In this document: positions 1 through 8,419 of the stretch, piece after piece
Numbering within the stretch: position 1 is the first letter of the stretch
Layout: every line of letters begins with the position of its first letter
Assembly (NCBI RefSeq): GCF_017815515.1
Contig: NZ_CP072611.1
Location: forward strand, 2,046,001-2,110,000
Direction: 5' to 3'
DNA: 64,000 bases
Source: Aureimonas populi
GTDB lineage: Bacteria > Pseudomonadota > Alphaproteobacteria > Rhizobiales > Rhizobiaceae
Program-made: the position numbers and the translations under genes
The notes under the pieces: generated by a model
What the model saw: the letters and a program-made list of their open reading frames with translations, nothing else
Databases searched by the model: none
What the model was told of the DNA's origin: nothing

Positions 1-508
1 TGCCCCAGACGGCCTCGCGCGCGTAGAAGGCCAGCAGCATCGGCAGGACGCAGGCCAGGAGCTGGAATCGCACGAGGCCGAGGCTGGAGAAGTTGCGCCC
101 CTGCGTGCCGATCAGGTAGGCGAGCGCCGCCATCATACACAGGAGCTGCGAGAACTGGTCGTCCGTCTGCCAGAAGACCAGCGTGGTCCAGAAGCCGATG
201 ATGAACAGGTGCAGGACGCCGAGGCCCCAGTAGAGCCGTTTCCAGAAGCGCGGGTGCCGGTCGGCCTGCGACTGGTTGGCCAGGAAGATCTCGAAGGCGC
301 AATAGCGGATGGTCGTCATCATGGCCATCAGCGCCGTGATGACCCAGAGGCTGAGCGTCTGCGCGTGCCAGGCCGTTATGCTGCCGGCGGCGGCAAGGGC
401 GAACCCGCCGACCAGGAAGGATCGCCTCTCGCCGTAGAGCGACTCGACCACATGCGCACGCTCGTCTCGCGGGCGCGCTATGATCGACTTCAGAGGTCCA
501 GATTCCAT
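1..508 (-). CDS. Membrane N-terminus of probable GGDEF/EAL-type signalling protein (partial)
   Basis: This reading frame starts at ATG 508 and runs off the left edge, so only about 169 N-terminal residues are visible. They begin MESGPLKSIIARPRDERAHV and contain about four to five hydrophobic segments with short loops, including the stretch YLIGTQGRNFSS. That layout (short cytoplasmic tail, then a helical membrane sensor) is familiar from Hyphomicrobiales bifunctional diguanylate cyclase/phosphodiesterases, but the catalytic part lies outside the window, so the assignment is inferred. A perfect CtrA box lies about 130 bases upstream of the start. No strong Shine-Dalgarno sequence precedes ATG 508. 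It could instead be another multi-pass sensor protein. Confidence 0.6.
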   Translation of the reverse strand, partial: MESGPLKSIIARPRDERAHVVESLYGERRSFLVGGFALAAAGSITAWHAQTLSLWVITALMAMMTTIRYCAFEIFLANQSQADRHPRFWKRLYWGLGVLHLFIIGFWTTLVFWQTDDQFSQLLCMMAALAYLIGTQGRNFSSLGLVRFQLLACVLPMLLAFYAREAVWG

Positions 509-634
509 ATGCTTACCAGTCGTCGCCACCTGGGCTTAACGGTGGAGACTGGCGCGGGAACCCGCAATTTTCCGTTACTGAGGGATGCAAAACACTGAAT
601 AACCGGCAAACCGATCTATTGGTTGCATCGAGGG

Positions 635-650
635 TTAAGATCGCATTAAC
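635..650. promoter_or_regulatory. Perfect CtrA box
   Basis: TTAAGATCGCATTAAC matches the CtrA consensus TTAA-N7-TTAAC exactly. It lies in the 246-base gap between the signalling gene that starts at 508 and the end of the small gene at 755. CtrA is the cell-cycle response regulator of alphaproteobacteria that also controls motility genes. The most likely target is the minus-strand gene beginning at 508. Confidence 0.7.
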
Positions 651-754
651 GCGGCGGGCAAGACGAGGATTTTTTCTCGCGCCGCGTGTGGTCGCGTCGG
701 GGTCGGAGCTGTTCGCCGTGCGGCAGGCGCCATTCCGCCGCGCGGCCCAAAAAG

Positions 755-1105
755 CTAGACGAACTGCGCGAGCGCGGGAACGGAGGCGATCGCGTCGTCC
801 ACGGTCTCCTCGCCCAACTGGGCCTTGGAGAAGGAGACCAGCTCCTCGGCCACGGCGCGAATCTGGCCCATGTCGAGCCCCAGCGCCATCAGCCGGGCGC
901 CCAGGCCCATGATTCCGCCGCTGCCGTCCGCTCCATCCGTCGCGGCCAGTGCCTCGCTCGCGCCCGGCGTTTCGGCGACCATGCGGCCCACCGCCGGATC
1001 GTCGCTCTCGGCCTGCATGAAGGCGAGGATGTGGGCGACGGACTGGCGGGCGACGTCCTCGGACGTGTCGGCGGCTCCGGCGATACGGGCGTAAAGATCC
1101 TGCAT
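755..1105 (-). CDS. Small uncharacterised protein, DUF2780/DUF2267-like pattern
   Basis: Encodes about 116 residues starting MQDLYARIAGAADTSEDVAR. The start at 1105 is chosen because AGGA lies seven bases upstream; an upstream in-frame start at 1159 adds residues of low quality. The protein is acidic and predicted helical, with no signal peptide. A glycine-rich hinge near residues 65-75 is followed by ARLMALGLDMGQI. This resembles the C-terminal pattern of DUF2780-type proteins (glycine-rich turn, then LGLD and a helix), but the match is by eye and weak. It diverges from the HerA-like gene at 1288, and a palindrome at 1205-1228 lies between them. No function can be assigned. Confidence 0.6.
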   Translation of the reverse strand: MQDLYARIAGAADTSEDVARQSVAHILAFMQAESDDPAVGRMVAETPGASEALAATDGADGSGGIMGLGARLMALGLDMGQIRAVAEELVSFSKAQLGEETVDDAIASVPALAQFV

Positions 1106-1204
1106 GACAATTCCTGACCTGGGCATGGCCCGCGACGGGCCGAAATCCGCTTGGGGCAATCGGTGCGAAAGATGGCAAAGCCGCCGACCCGGCGCAATGG
1201 TGAA

Positions 1205-1228
1205 ATTGACGTTTACGGGAGCGTCAAT
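1205..1228. promoter_or_regulatory. Inverted repeat ATTGACG-N10-CGTCAAT
   Basis: Two perfect 7-base arms flank a 10-base spacer (TTTACGGGAG) in the divergent gap between the genes starting at 1105 and 1288. The spacing of about two helical turns suits a dimeric regulator. The left part TTGACGTTTACG resembles operator halves I associate with MerR-family regulators of branched-chain amino acid degradation (LiuR type); that link is from memory and unproven. Confidence 0.45.
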
Positions 1229-1287
1229 CCAGCTTGGGGGCAGCCCGTGGTTTTGCTAGGCATGATGTCTGACTCGGCGGAGAGGGA

Positions 1288-2922
1288 ATGCACATGCTGG
1301 AAGAGGGGCGGATCTATCTCGGGACGAGCCGGGCGCCGGACGACACGCGCCTTGCGGGCGAGTATCTCGACCTGCGCGCGGCCAACCGCCACGGGCTCGT
1401 GACCGGCGCCACCGGCACGGGCAAGACCGTGACGCTCCAGGTCCTGGCCGAGGGCTTTTCCGACGCCGGCGTGCCGGTGTTCTGCGCGGATGTAAAGGGC
1501 GACCTCTCGGGCATCGCCCTGCGCGGCGAGCCGAGGGACTTCCTGGTCGAGCGCGCCGCCGCCATCGGGCTCGAGCCCTATTACAACGATGTCTTCCCCA
1601 CGGTCTTCTGGGACATTTGGGGCGAGAAGGGGCATCCGGTCCGCACCACGGTGTCGGAGATGGGCCCGCTCCTCCTCTCGCGGCTCATGGAACTGACGCC
1701 CGCGCAGGAGGGCGTCCTCAACATCGCCTTCCGCATCGCCGACGAGGAGGGCCTGCTTCTCCTGGACCTGAAGGATCTCCAGGCGACGCTCGCCCATCTC
1801 TCCGACAATGCCGACCGCATTTCGCGCCTCTACGGCAATGTCGCCAAGGCCTCGGTCGGCGCCATCCAGCGCCAGCTCCTCATCCTGGAGAACCAGGGGG
1901 CGGCGCTCTTCTTCGGCGAGCCGGCGCTGTCCATCGCCGACCTCATCCGCACGGACCGGGAAGGGCGGGGTATGGTCAACGTGCTGGCCGCCGACAGGCT
2001 GATGCGCTCGCCACGCCTTTATGCCACCTGCCTGCTCTGGCTGCTCTCCGAGCTTTTCGAGGAGCTGCCGGAGGTGGGCGACGCGGACAAGCCCAGGCTC
2101 GTCTTCTTCTTCGACGAGGCCCATCTCCTCTTCGCCGATGCGCCCAAGGCTCTGGTGGAGCGGGTGGAGCAGGTCGTCAAGCTGATCCGCTCCAAGGGGG
2201 TCGGCGTCTTCTTCGTCACGCAGAACCCGCTCGACCTGCCCGAGACGGTGCTCGCCCAGCTCGGCAACCGCGTCCAGCACGCGCTGCGGGCCTATACGCC
2301 GCGCGAGGAGAGGGCGGTGCGCACCGCCGCTTCCACCTTCCGCCCCAACCCGGATTTCGACAGTTTCGAGGCGATCACCCGGCTCGGCACCGGCGAGGCG
2401 CTGGTGTCCACCCTGGAGGCGGGCGGCGCGCCGAGCGTGGTGCAGCGAACGCTGATCCGCCCGCCCGCCGCGCGCGTCGGCCCGGCGAGCGAAGCGGAGC
2501 GGGCCGAGATCGTCGCCCGCAGCCCCGTCCTCGGGCGCTACGAGACCGCCGCGGACCGCCAGTCCGCCTATGAGATCCTGAACGGGCGCGCGGACGAGGA
2601 GCTGGCGAGGGAGGAGCAGGCCCGGGCGCAGGAGAGCGAGGCGAACGAGCGCCGCTCGCGCGAGGCCGAGCGCCGCGCCGAGGCGGCAAGGGCGCGCGCC
2701 GAAGCCCCGGCCGGGGACGAGCGCCGGCTGCCCATCCCCGATTTCGGCCGCGAGGACGCCGCGCCCGCGCCGCGCGGGCGCACCGCCTCGGTGCCGCGCT
2801 CGGGCTATCGCCGGCAGAGCATGGCCGAGACGGTGATGAAGCAGGTGGGGCGCACGGCTGCCTCCACCATCACGCGGGAAATCCTGCGCGGCCTGCTGGG
2901 CGGCCTGAAGAGGGGTCGCTGA
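1288..2922 (+). CDS. HerA/YjgR-like ATPase (DUF853 family)
   Basis: A 544-residue P-loop ATPase of the FtsK-HerA superfamily. The Walker A motif GATGTGKT is at about residues 40-47. The Walker B region [12 protein letters not shown] lies near residue 275 and is followed by [15 protein letters not shown], a sensor-like strand typical of the family. The tail from about residue 445 is rich in Arg, Glu and Ala and probably a coiled coil, ending in a basic helix. The length is slightly above the roughly 500 residues of E. coli YjgR. HerA proteins are DNA translocases, but the role of the YjgR branch is not established. ATG 1288 has GGAGAGGGA just before it; a second ATG two codons later is possible. 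Confidence 0.9.
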   Translation: MHMLEEGRIYLGTSRAPDDTRLAGEYLDLRAANRHGLVTGATGTGKTVTLQVLAEGFSDAGVPVFCADVKGDLSGIALRGEPRDFLVERAAAIGLEPYYNDVFPTVFWDIWGEKGHPVRTTVSEMGPLLLSRLMELTPAQEGVLNIAFRIADEEGLLLLDLKDLQATLAHLSDNADRISRLYGNVAKASVGAIQRQLLILENQGAALFFGEPALSIADLIRTDREGRGMVNVLAADRLMRSPRLYATCLLWLLSELFEELPEVGDADKPRLVFFFDEAHLLFADAPKALVERVEQVVKLIRSKGVGVFFVTQNPLDLPETVLAQLGNRVQHALRAYTPREERAVRTAASTFRPNPDFDSFEAITRLGTGEALVSTLEAGGAPSVVQRTLIRPPAARVGPASEAERAEIVARSPVLGRYETAADRQSAYEILNGRADEELAREEQARAQESEANERRSREAERRAEAARARAEAPAGDERRLPIPDFGREDAAPAPRGRTASVPRSGYRRQSMAETVMKQVGRTAASTITREILRGLLGGLKRGR

Positions 2923-2984
2923 CCCTCGCATCGCGCCACGTCGCGACCTATCTGGAAGGACCGAATCGTACAGGAGAAACGCCG

Positions 2985-3260
2985 ATGAAATCCGGCCCCG
3001 CGGCCTTCGTGCTCTGGCTCTGCTGCCTCATCGGCATCTGCGGGCTGCATCGCTTCTATCTCGGCCGGTTCTGGACCGGCCTCCTCTGGCTGCTCACCTT
3101 CGGCCTTCTGGGCATCGGCCAGCTCATCGACCTCTTCCTCCTGCCCTCCATGCTGCGCGAGCAGAATCTGGAGCGCCGGCTCATCCGCTCGGAGGAACAG
3201 CGCCTGGACGCCATGGCCGAGGCGCAGCGCGCGCGCTCCGGGCGCATCATAGAGGGCTGA
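2985..3260 (+). CDS. TM2 domain membrane protein
   Basis: A 91-residue protein with two hydrophobic helices (about residues 6-21 and 28-48) joined by the loop GLHRFYLGRFWTG. That loop is the hallmark of the TM2 domain (G-hydrophobic-H-RFYLG). A charged helical tail of about 40 residues (SMLREQNLERRLIRSEEQR) follows. CAGGAGAA sits at a normal distance before the ATG. The gene follows the ATPase by about 60 bases and ends at a bidirectional terminator. The TM2 domain has no firmly known function in bacteria. Confidence 0.88.
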   Translation: MKSGPAAFVLWLCCLIGICGLHRFYLGRFWTGLLWLLTFGLLGIGQLIDLFLLPSMLREQNLERRLIRSEEQRLDAMAEAQRARSGRIIEG

Positions 3261-3272
3261 GCGCCCACGAAA

Positions 3273-3298
3273 AAGGGCGGGCCCGCAGGCCCGCCCTT
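3273..3298. terminator. Hairpin terminator between convergent genes
   Basis: AAGGGCGGGCC at 3273-3283 pairs perfectly with GGCCCGCCCTT at 3288-3298 around a four-base loop. A-rich sequence (GAAAAA) on the left gives a U tract for the minus-strand transcript. It lies between the TM2 gene and the L,D-transpeptidase gene, which converge on it. Confidence 0.85.
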
Positions 3299-3321
3299 CC
3301 ACATTCCGTCCGCTCCGGCCC

Positions 3322-4041
3322 TCAGACCGTGGCGGGGCCCTGGTTCACGATCACCGTCGCGCCATCCTCCGCGCGGTCGTAGAGGTCGATGATGTCGTGG
3401 TTCATGAAGCGCACGCAGCCTGAGGAGACGGCGCGCCCGATGGTCCAGTATTCCGGGGTTCCGTGCAGGCGGTAGAGCGTGTCCTCGCCGTTCTGGAAGA
3501 GATAGAGCGCGCGCGCGCCGAGCGGGTTGTCGAGACCGGGCGCCTGCCCGTCGGCAAACCGCTCCAGCTCGGGCTGGCGCGCGATCATCTCGCGCGGCGG
3601 CGTCCATGTCGGCCATTGGCGCTTGTACTGGACGCGGGCGCGACCGTCCCACTCGAACCCGTCGCGGCCGATGCCCACGCCGTAGCGGATGGCCCGGTTG
3701 CCCGGCCGCACGAGATAGGCGAAGCGAGTCGGCGTGTCGATGATGATCGTTCCGGGCGTCTCGGCGCCGAAATAATCCACCTCGCGGCGCAGATATTGCG
3801 GGTCGACTCGGGAAAAGTCGATGCCGGGAATGTTGAAGCCGCCGTCGCTGATCGGCCCGTAGGCCGCCGCATATTCGGGCGACACGGCGGGCCGGACCGG
3901 GGGGCGCTGGGGCGCATAGGCGGTGATCGGCGCCCGGCCGCCGGCCGACATGCAGCCGGTCAGCGAGAGCGCGGCGCCCGCGCCGAGCCCGAGAAGAAGA
4001 TGCCTGCGGGAGAGTCCGCCATGGTTCAGGGTTTTGCTCAT
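3322..4041 (-). CDS. L,D-transpeptidase (YkuD domain), probable lipoprotein
   Basis: A 239-residue cell-wall enzyme. The N-terminus has a twin-arginine-like motif SRRHLLLG (residues 11-18) and a lipobox-like LSLTGC ending at Cys30, so it is probably exported and possibly lipid-anchored. The catalytic YkuD signature is intact: His193 in LHGTPEYW, then SSGCVRF with the nucleophile Cys209. Such enzymes form 3-3 crosslinks in peptidoglycan or attach proteins to it. The gene stands alone, divergent from the aminotransferase gene with a 185-base gap, and ends at the shared terminator. The exact substrate is unknown. Confidence 0.92.
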   Translation of the reverse strand: MSKTLNHGGLSRRHLLLGLGAGAALSLTGCMSAGGRAPITAYAPQRPPVRPAVSPEYAAAYGPISDGGFNIPGIDFSRVDPQYLRREVDYFGAETPGTIIIDTPTRFAYLVRPGNRAIRYGVGIGRDGFEWDGRARVQYKRQWPTWTPPREMIARQPELERFADGQAPGLDNPLGARALYLFQNGEDTLYRLHGTPEYWTIGRAVSSGCVRFMNHDIIDLYDRAEDGATVIVNQGPATV

Positions 4042-4226
4042 CGTCCAGCCTTCGGGAAAGCCGGCGCTCGCGTCCTTTGCGGATCGTCTCTTCAGCGCGT
4101 CGGCGTGTCGCTTTCACTCTCCAACAAATCAATGGCCAAATCGTTCCCTGCCGACACGTCCATCGTGACAAGAGGCCCACGTCGTCCTATCAGGCCGCTT
4201 GAGGATAGACGGATGGAACCGACCCG

Positions 4227-5093
4227 ATGGCGCAAGAACTCTCCCGCACCCTGACCTTCGTGGACGGCGAGTGGCTGGAAGGAAACCCCGGCCTGATCGG
4301 CCCGCGCAGCCACGCCATGTGGCTGGGCTCCACGGTGTTCGACGGCGCGCGCTGGTTCGAGGGGCTCACCCCCGATCTCGACCTGCACTGCGCGCGCGTC
4401 AACGTTTCGGCCGAGGCGCTGGGCCTGTCGGCCACGGTGCCGGCCAGGGAGATCGAGCGGCTGACGCTGGAGGGGCTCGGCCGCTTCGACGGCGAGACGG
4501 CGGTCTATATCCGGCCGATGTACTGGGCCGAGGACGGCGGCTACATGGGCGTGCCGGCCGATCCGGCCTCGACGCGCTTCGCGCTCTGCCTCTACGAATC
4601 GCCGATGATCCCCTCGAGCGGCTTCTCGCTCGGCCTTTCGCCCTTCCGGCGCCCGACGCCCGAATCGGCGCCCACCGCCGCCAAGGCCGGCTGCCTCTAC
4701 CCCAATAGCGGACGGGCCATCCTGGAGGCCAAGGCCCGCGGCTTCGACAACGCGCTCATCCGCGACGCCATCGGCAACATCGCCGAAACGGGCAGCTCCA
4801 ACATCTTCATGGGCCGGGACGGCGTCGTCTTCACGCCCGCGCCCAACGGCACCTTCCTGAACGGCATCACCCGCCGCCGGGTGATCGAGCTCCTGCGGCA
4901 GGACGGCGTCGAGGTGGTCGAGGCATCGCTGACGGTGGAGGATTTCCTGAATGCCGACGAGGTGTTCTCCACCGGCAATCATTCCAAGGTCGTGCCTGTC
5001 ACGCGCTTCGAGGGCCGCCAGTTCCAGCCCGGCCCCCGTTACGAGCGCGCGCGCGAGCTCTACTGGCGCTTCGCCCGGCAGGGCGCCGCCTAA
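4227..5093 (+). CDS. Class IV PLP aminotransferase (branched-chain aminotransferase-like)
   Basis: A 288-residue fold-type IV PLP enzyme. The N-terminal strand GLIGPRSHAMWLGSTVFDGAR matches the substrate-binding region of branched-chain aminotransferases. Lys153 in the TAAKAGCLYPNS segment is the expected PLP lysine. DNALIRDAIGNIAETGSSNIF carries the phosphate-binding glycine and serine region (residues about 174-195). Family members convert 2-oxo acids of leucine, isoleucine or valine, but D-amino acid aminotransferases and 4-amino-4-deoxychorismate lyases share the fold, so the substrate is uncertain. It is not next to other amino acid genes. The ribosome site before ATG 4227 is weak (GGA). 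Confidence 0.85.
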   Translation: MAQELSRTLTFVDGEWLEGNPGLIGPRSHAMWLGSTVFDGARWFEGLTPDLDLHCARVNVSAEALGLSATVPAREIERLTLEGLGRFDGETAVYIRPMYWAEDGGYMGVPADPASTRFALCLYESPMIPSSGFSLGLSPFRRPTPESAPTAAKAGCLYPNSGRAILEAKARGFDNALIRDAIGNIAETGSSNIFMGRDGVVFTPAPNGTFLNGITRRRVIELLRQDGVEVVEASLTVEDFLNADEVFSTGNHSKVVPVTRFEGRQFQPGPRYERARELYWRFARQGAA

Positions 5094-5119
5094 AGGCCGA
5101 TTTTCCCGCTTCCACCGCC

Positions 5120-5133
5120 TGTTTTGCAAAACA
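5120..5133. promoter_or_regulatory. Perfect 14-base palindrome upstream of sodB
   Basis: TGTTTTGCAAAACA is its own reverse complement and lies 111 bases before the sodB start, in an AT-richer pocket. It has the form of an operator for a dimeric regulator. Which regulator is unknown; iron-, redox- or Lrp-type regulators are all conceivable for a superoxide dismutase gene. Confidence 0.45.
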
Positions 5134-5243
5134 ATGCCGCTGACAGGCGCGGTTTTATCCCTAGATTAGCCACGCGAGTTCATCGCGGCGAGGCGGGCCG
5201 GTTCCGGCCTTGCCGCGCAAGAGGAACCAGAAGGAGACGCCCA

Positions 5244-5846
5244 ATGGCTTTCACCCTCCCCGAATTGCCCTACGCCTACGATGCCCTCCAGCCCTACATG
5301 TCCAAGGAGACGCTGGAGTACCATCACGACAAGCACCACAACGCCTATGTCGAGATGGGCAACAAGCTGGCCGCCGACGCCGGCCTCGGCGATGCGAGCG
5401 TCGAGGAGGTGGTGAAGCAGTCCTACGGGAAGAACCAGCCGCTCTTCAACAACGCAGCCCAGCACTACAACCACATCCATTTCTGGAAGTGGCTGGCGCC
5501 GAACGGCGGCGGCAAGAGTCTGCCCGGCGCTCTGCAGGCCGCCTTCGACAGCGACCTGGGCGGCTACGACAAGTTCCGCACGGACTTCATCGAGGCTGGC
5601 AAGGGCCAGTTCGGTTCCGGCTGGGCCTGGGTCTCGCTGAAGGACGGCAAGCTCGAGATCTCGAAGACGCCGAACGGCGAGAACCCGCTCGTACACGGCG
5701 CCACGCCCATTCTCGGCGTCGATGTCTGGGAGCATTCCTACTATATCGACTACCGCAACGCGCGGCCGAAATATCTCGAGGCCTTCGTCGACAACCTGAT
5801 CAACTGGGACTACGTGCTGGAGCGCTACGAGGCCGCCCGCGGCTGA
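5244..5846 (+). CDS. sodB: Superoxide dismutase, Fe-type
   Basis: A 200-residue cytoplasmic enzyme that dismutates superoxide to oxygen and hydrogen peroxide. Metal ligands are in place: His27 (EYHHDKHHNAYV), His77 in NNAAQHYNHIHFW, Asp160 and His164 in DVWEHSYYIDY. Gln73 of the NNAAQ motif is the residue position that marks Fe-type rather than Mn-type enzymes in this family. ATG 5244 is chosen because AAGGAGA precedes it and the N-terminus then matches the family; an in-frame upstream start at 5124 gives unrelated residues. It is monocistronic, with a strong terminator downstream. Confidence 0.95.
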   Translation: MAFTLPELPYAYDALQPYMSKETLEYHHDKHHNAYVEMGNKLAADAGLGDASVEEVVKQSYGKNQPLFNNAAQHYNHIHFWKWLAPNGGGKSLPGALQAAFDSDLGGYDKFRTDFIEAGKGQFGSGWAWVSLKDGKLEISKTPNGENPLVHGATPILGVDVWEHSYYIDYRNARPKYLEAFVDNLINWDYVLERYEAARG

Positions 5847-5870
5847 GCCCCATCGGTTTCAGGAGTTCGA

Positions 5871-5901
5871 AGGCCTCGCCCGGAAAGGGCGAGGCCTTTT
5901 T
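5871..5901 (+). terminator. Rho-independent terminator of sodB
   Basis: AGGCCTCGCCC (5871-5881) pairs perfectly with GGGCGAGGCCT (5887-5897) around the loop GGAAA and is followed by a run of T. It lies 25 bases after the sodB stop codon. Confidence 0.9.
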
Positions 5902-5923
5902 CGTTGGCCGAAGGCCGACGCCC

Positions 5924-8038
5924 TCAAGCCGCTTCGGCGGCCTGCTTCTTCTCCATCAGCCCCAGCGCGAAGGCGTAGATCGTCGCGGTTTCCTCCAGCC
6001 GCGCGAAGCGGCCGGAGGCGCCGGCGTGGCCGGCATCCATATTGATGCGCAGGAGCACCGGGTTGGCGTCGGTCTTGCGCGCACGCAGGCGGGCCACCCA
6101 TTTGGCTGGCTCCCAATAGGTCACGCGCGGATCGGTCAGCCCGGCCAGCACCAGCATCGGCGGGTAGGCCTGCTCGCGCACATTATCGTAGGGGCTGTAG
6201 CCGGCGATCACCTCGTAGTCCTCGGGGGAGGCGATGGGGTTGCCCCATTCGGGCCATTCGGGCGGCGTCAGCGGTAGCGTGTCGTCCAGCATGGTGTTGA
6301 GCACGTCGACGAAGGGCACGACCGCGACGATGCCGCCGAACTTCTCCGGCGCCATGTTGGCGACAGCGCCCATCAGCATCCCGCCGGCCGAGCCTCCCTG
6401 CGCCACGATCCGCTCGTAGGAGGTGAAGCCCTGTGCCACGAGATGGTCGGCCGCGGCGATGAAGTCGGTGAAGGTGTTGGCCTTGTGCCGCCGCCGGCCG
6501 GCCTCGTACCAGCGGAAGCCCTTGTCCTTGCCCCCGCGCACATGGGCGATGGCATAGACGAAGCCGCGATCCACGAGGCTCAGCACATTGGTGCTGAACG
6601 AGGCGGGAATGGTGATGCCGTAGGAGCCATAGCCGTAGAGCATCAGCGGCGCGGTGCCGTCCAGCGGCGTGTCGCGGCGGTAGAGGAGGGAGACCGGCAC
6701 GGTTTCGCCATCGGCCGCCGGCGCCATGATGCGGCGTGTGACATAGGCCGAGGCGTCATGGCCGGACGGCACCTCCTGCGTCTTCAGGAGCCGCTTCTCC
6801 CGCGTCTCGACATCGTAGTCGTAGGTCTGTGTGGGCGTCGTCATCGAGGAATAGGAGAAGCGGATGGTGGTGGTGTCGAACTCGTAGGTGCCGCCCAGCC
6901 CCAGCGAGTAGGCTTCCTCCTCGAAGGCGACCGCGTGCTCCTGCCCGTCCGAGAGGCGCTTGACGACGAGGCGCGGCAGCCCGTCGCGGCGCTCCAGCCA
7001 GACCAGATGGCGCTTGAGCACGAGATGGCCGAGGATCAGCCGCCCGTCCTCGTGCGGGACATAGTCGCTCCAGTGCTCGCGCCCGGGCAGGTGAGGGGGC
7101 GCGGTGACGATCTTGAAGTCGCGCGCGCCGTCCGCATTGGTCAGGATGAACAGCCTGTCCTCGCCCTCGTCCACGTCGTATTCCACCGCCGTCTCGCGCC
7201 TGGCTACAAGGCGCGGCTCGGCGGAGGGGTTCGAGGCGGGGATCAGCCAGGCTTCCGAGGTCTCGTGGTCGTGAATGTCGATCACGATATGGCTGCCGCC
7301 CTGCGTCTCGCCCACGCCCATGAAGAAGCCGCTGTCGGTTTCCTCGTAGATCAGGCGGTCGGAGGCCGGGTCGCTGCCGAGCGTGTGGTAGAAGACGCGG
7401 CTCGGCCGGTGGTTGGCGTCCAGCCGGGTGTAGAAGAAGCCCGTGCCGCGGTCGTTCCAGGCCACCGCGCCGCTCGTGTCCTCGATGCGGTAGGGCAGGT
7501 CCTCTCCCGTCGCGAGGTCGCGGATGGAGAGGGCGTAGAACTCCGAGCCCTTATCGTCATGCGCCCAGGCCAGATGCGTATGATCGGGCGAGTGCGAGAC
7601 GCCGCCGAGCGCGAAATAGGCCCGGCTCGCCGCCTCCTTCTCCGCGTCCAGGAGCACCGTCTCCTCGCCGCCCTCCCGCTTCGTGCGCACGAAGCGCGGA
7701 TATTCCGCGCCCGTCCGGTAGGCGATGCCGTAGGCGAAGGGGCCGTCGGGGGCGGGTACCGAGCTGTCGTCCTCCTTGATGCGCGCGCGCATCTCCGCCA
7801 CCAGTTCGCGCGAAAGGGCTTCGCTGCCGGCCATCATCGCGCGCTGATAGGCGTTCTCGGCCTCCAGATGCGCGCGAATGGCCGGGTCGAGCAGGGCGGT
7901 GTCCTTGAACATCTCCTGCCAGTTGCCGGCGCGCAGCCAGGCATAGTCGTCCCGGCGCCTGCGTCCATGCCGCTCGTCCTCCACGGGGCGCATCTCGGCG
8001 TAGGGGGGCAGGGGAAGCGTGCGGTCGGTGTGGGGCAT
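5924..8038 (-). CDS. ptrB: Oligopeptidase B (protease II, S9A family)
   Basis: A 704-residue prolyl-oligopeptidase-family serine peptidase that cleaves short peptides after Lys or Arg, normally in the cytoplasm; no signal peptide is seen. An N-terminal seven-bladed propeller region is followed from about residue 430 by the alpha/beta-hydrolase domain. The nucleophile elbow is GGSAGG (Ser near residue 535). The triad is completed by the Asp in LTDPRVTYWEPAKW and the His in DAGHAG near the C-terminus. The motif DDYAWLR near the start is typical of oligopeptidase B. The length is normal for the family. The gene converges with sodB and no cotranscribed partner is visible. Confidence 0.93.
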   Translation of the reverse strand: MPHTDRTLPLPPYAEMRPVEDERHGRRRRDDYAWLRAGNWQEMFKDTALLDPAIRAHLEAENAYQRAMMAGSEALSRELVAEMRARIKEDDSSVPAPDGPFAYGIAYRTGAEYPRFVRTKREGGEETVLLDAEKEAASRAYFALGGVSHSPDHTHLAWAHDDKGSEFYALSIRDLATGEDLPYRIEDTSGAVAWNDRGTGFFYTRLDANHRPSRVFYHTLGSDPASDRLIYEETDSGFFMGVGETQGGSHIVIDIHDHETSEAWLIPASNPSAEPRLVARRETAVEYDVDEGEDRLFILTNADGARDFKIVTAPPHLPGREHWSDYVPHEDGRLILGHLVLKRHLVWLERRDGLPRLVVKRLSDGQEHAVAFEEEAYSLGLGGTYEFDTTTIRFSYSSMTTPTQTYDYDVETREKRLLKTQEVPSGHDASAYVTRRIMAPAADGETVPVSLLYRRDTPLDGTAPLMLYGYGSYGITIPASFSTNVLSLVDRGFVYAIAHVRGGKDKGFRWYEAGRRRHKANTFTDFIAAADHLVAQGFTSYERIVAQGGSAGGMLMGAVANMAPEKFGGIVAVVPFVDVLNTMLDDTLPLTPPEWPEWGNPIASPEDYEVIAGYSPYDNVREQAYPPMLVLAGLTDPRVTYWEPAKWVARLRARKTDANPVLLRINMDAGHAGASGRFARLEETATIYAFALGLMEKKQAAEAA

Positions 8039-8419
8039 GGTCGGGGAACTCGTGCAGGGGCGAAGGGTGGTTCGCCGATAGGGGAAACGGGCGCCGGAGG
8101 CGCCGTCGCGGTCGAAGCCCGGCGCGTCGCGGCGCGGGCCGTAGGGCTGGTGGCCCGAAGGGCGTATCGGTAGCGCGAATCCTGGCCGCCGTCGCGCACC
8201 GTCGTCGCGCCTTCCATGTTCGTTTCTCCGCTCGTTTTCATGCGCGCCCTAGGTAGGCGGCTGGCCGTTTGGCGGCAAGCGGGGCGAAACGGCCCGAAAA
8301 TTGCTGGGGTGGGGTTGAAAGCCGGCCCCGCGCCTTGCAAAAGCAACGAGCCGCCATAGGTTGCGCCTGGGGAACAACGCCCGGAGACACATCAGCCGAA
8401 TCGAGGGGACCGCGCGCGA
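8039..8419. other. 381-base intergenic region between ptrB and mrpA
   Basis: This is the divergent promoter region for ptrB (minus) and mrpA (plus). It holds a short hairpin GGCGCC-GGA-GGCGCC near 8092-8106. A weak candidate promoter for mrpA is TTGCAA at 8335-8340, then 16 bases, then TAGGTT at 8357-8362. GAGGGG at 8403-8408 is the probable mrpA ribosome site. I see no convincing gene; a minus-strand frame starting at 8217 was rejected. Confidence 0.5.

Noticed and set aside
7834..8217. Minus-strand frame starting MEGATTVRDGGQ in the gap before ptrB
   Set aside because: It has a plausible ribosome site, but the translation soon becomes Pro/Arg/Ala low complexity and overlaps the first 200 bases of ptrB in another frame.
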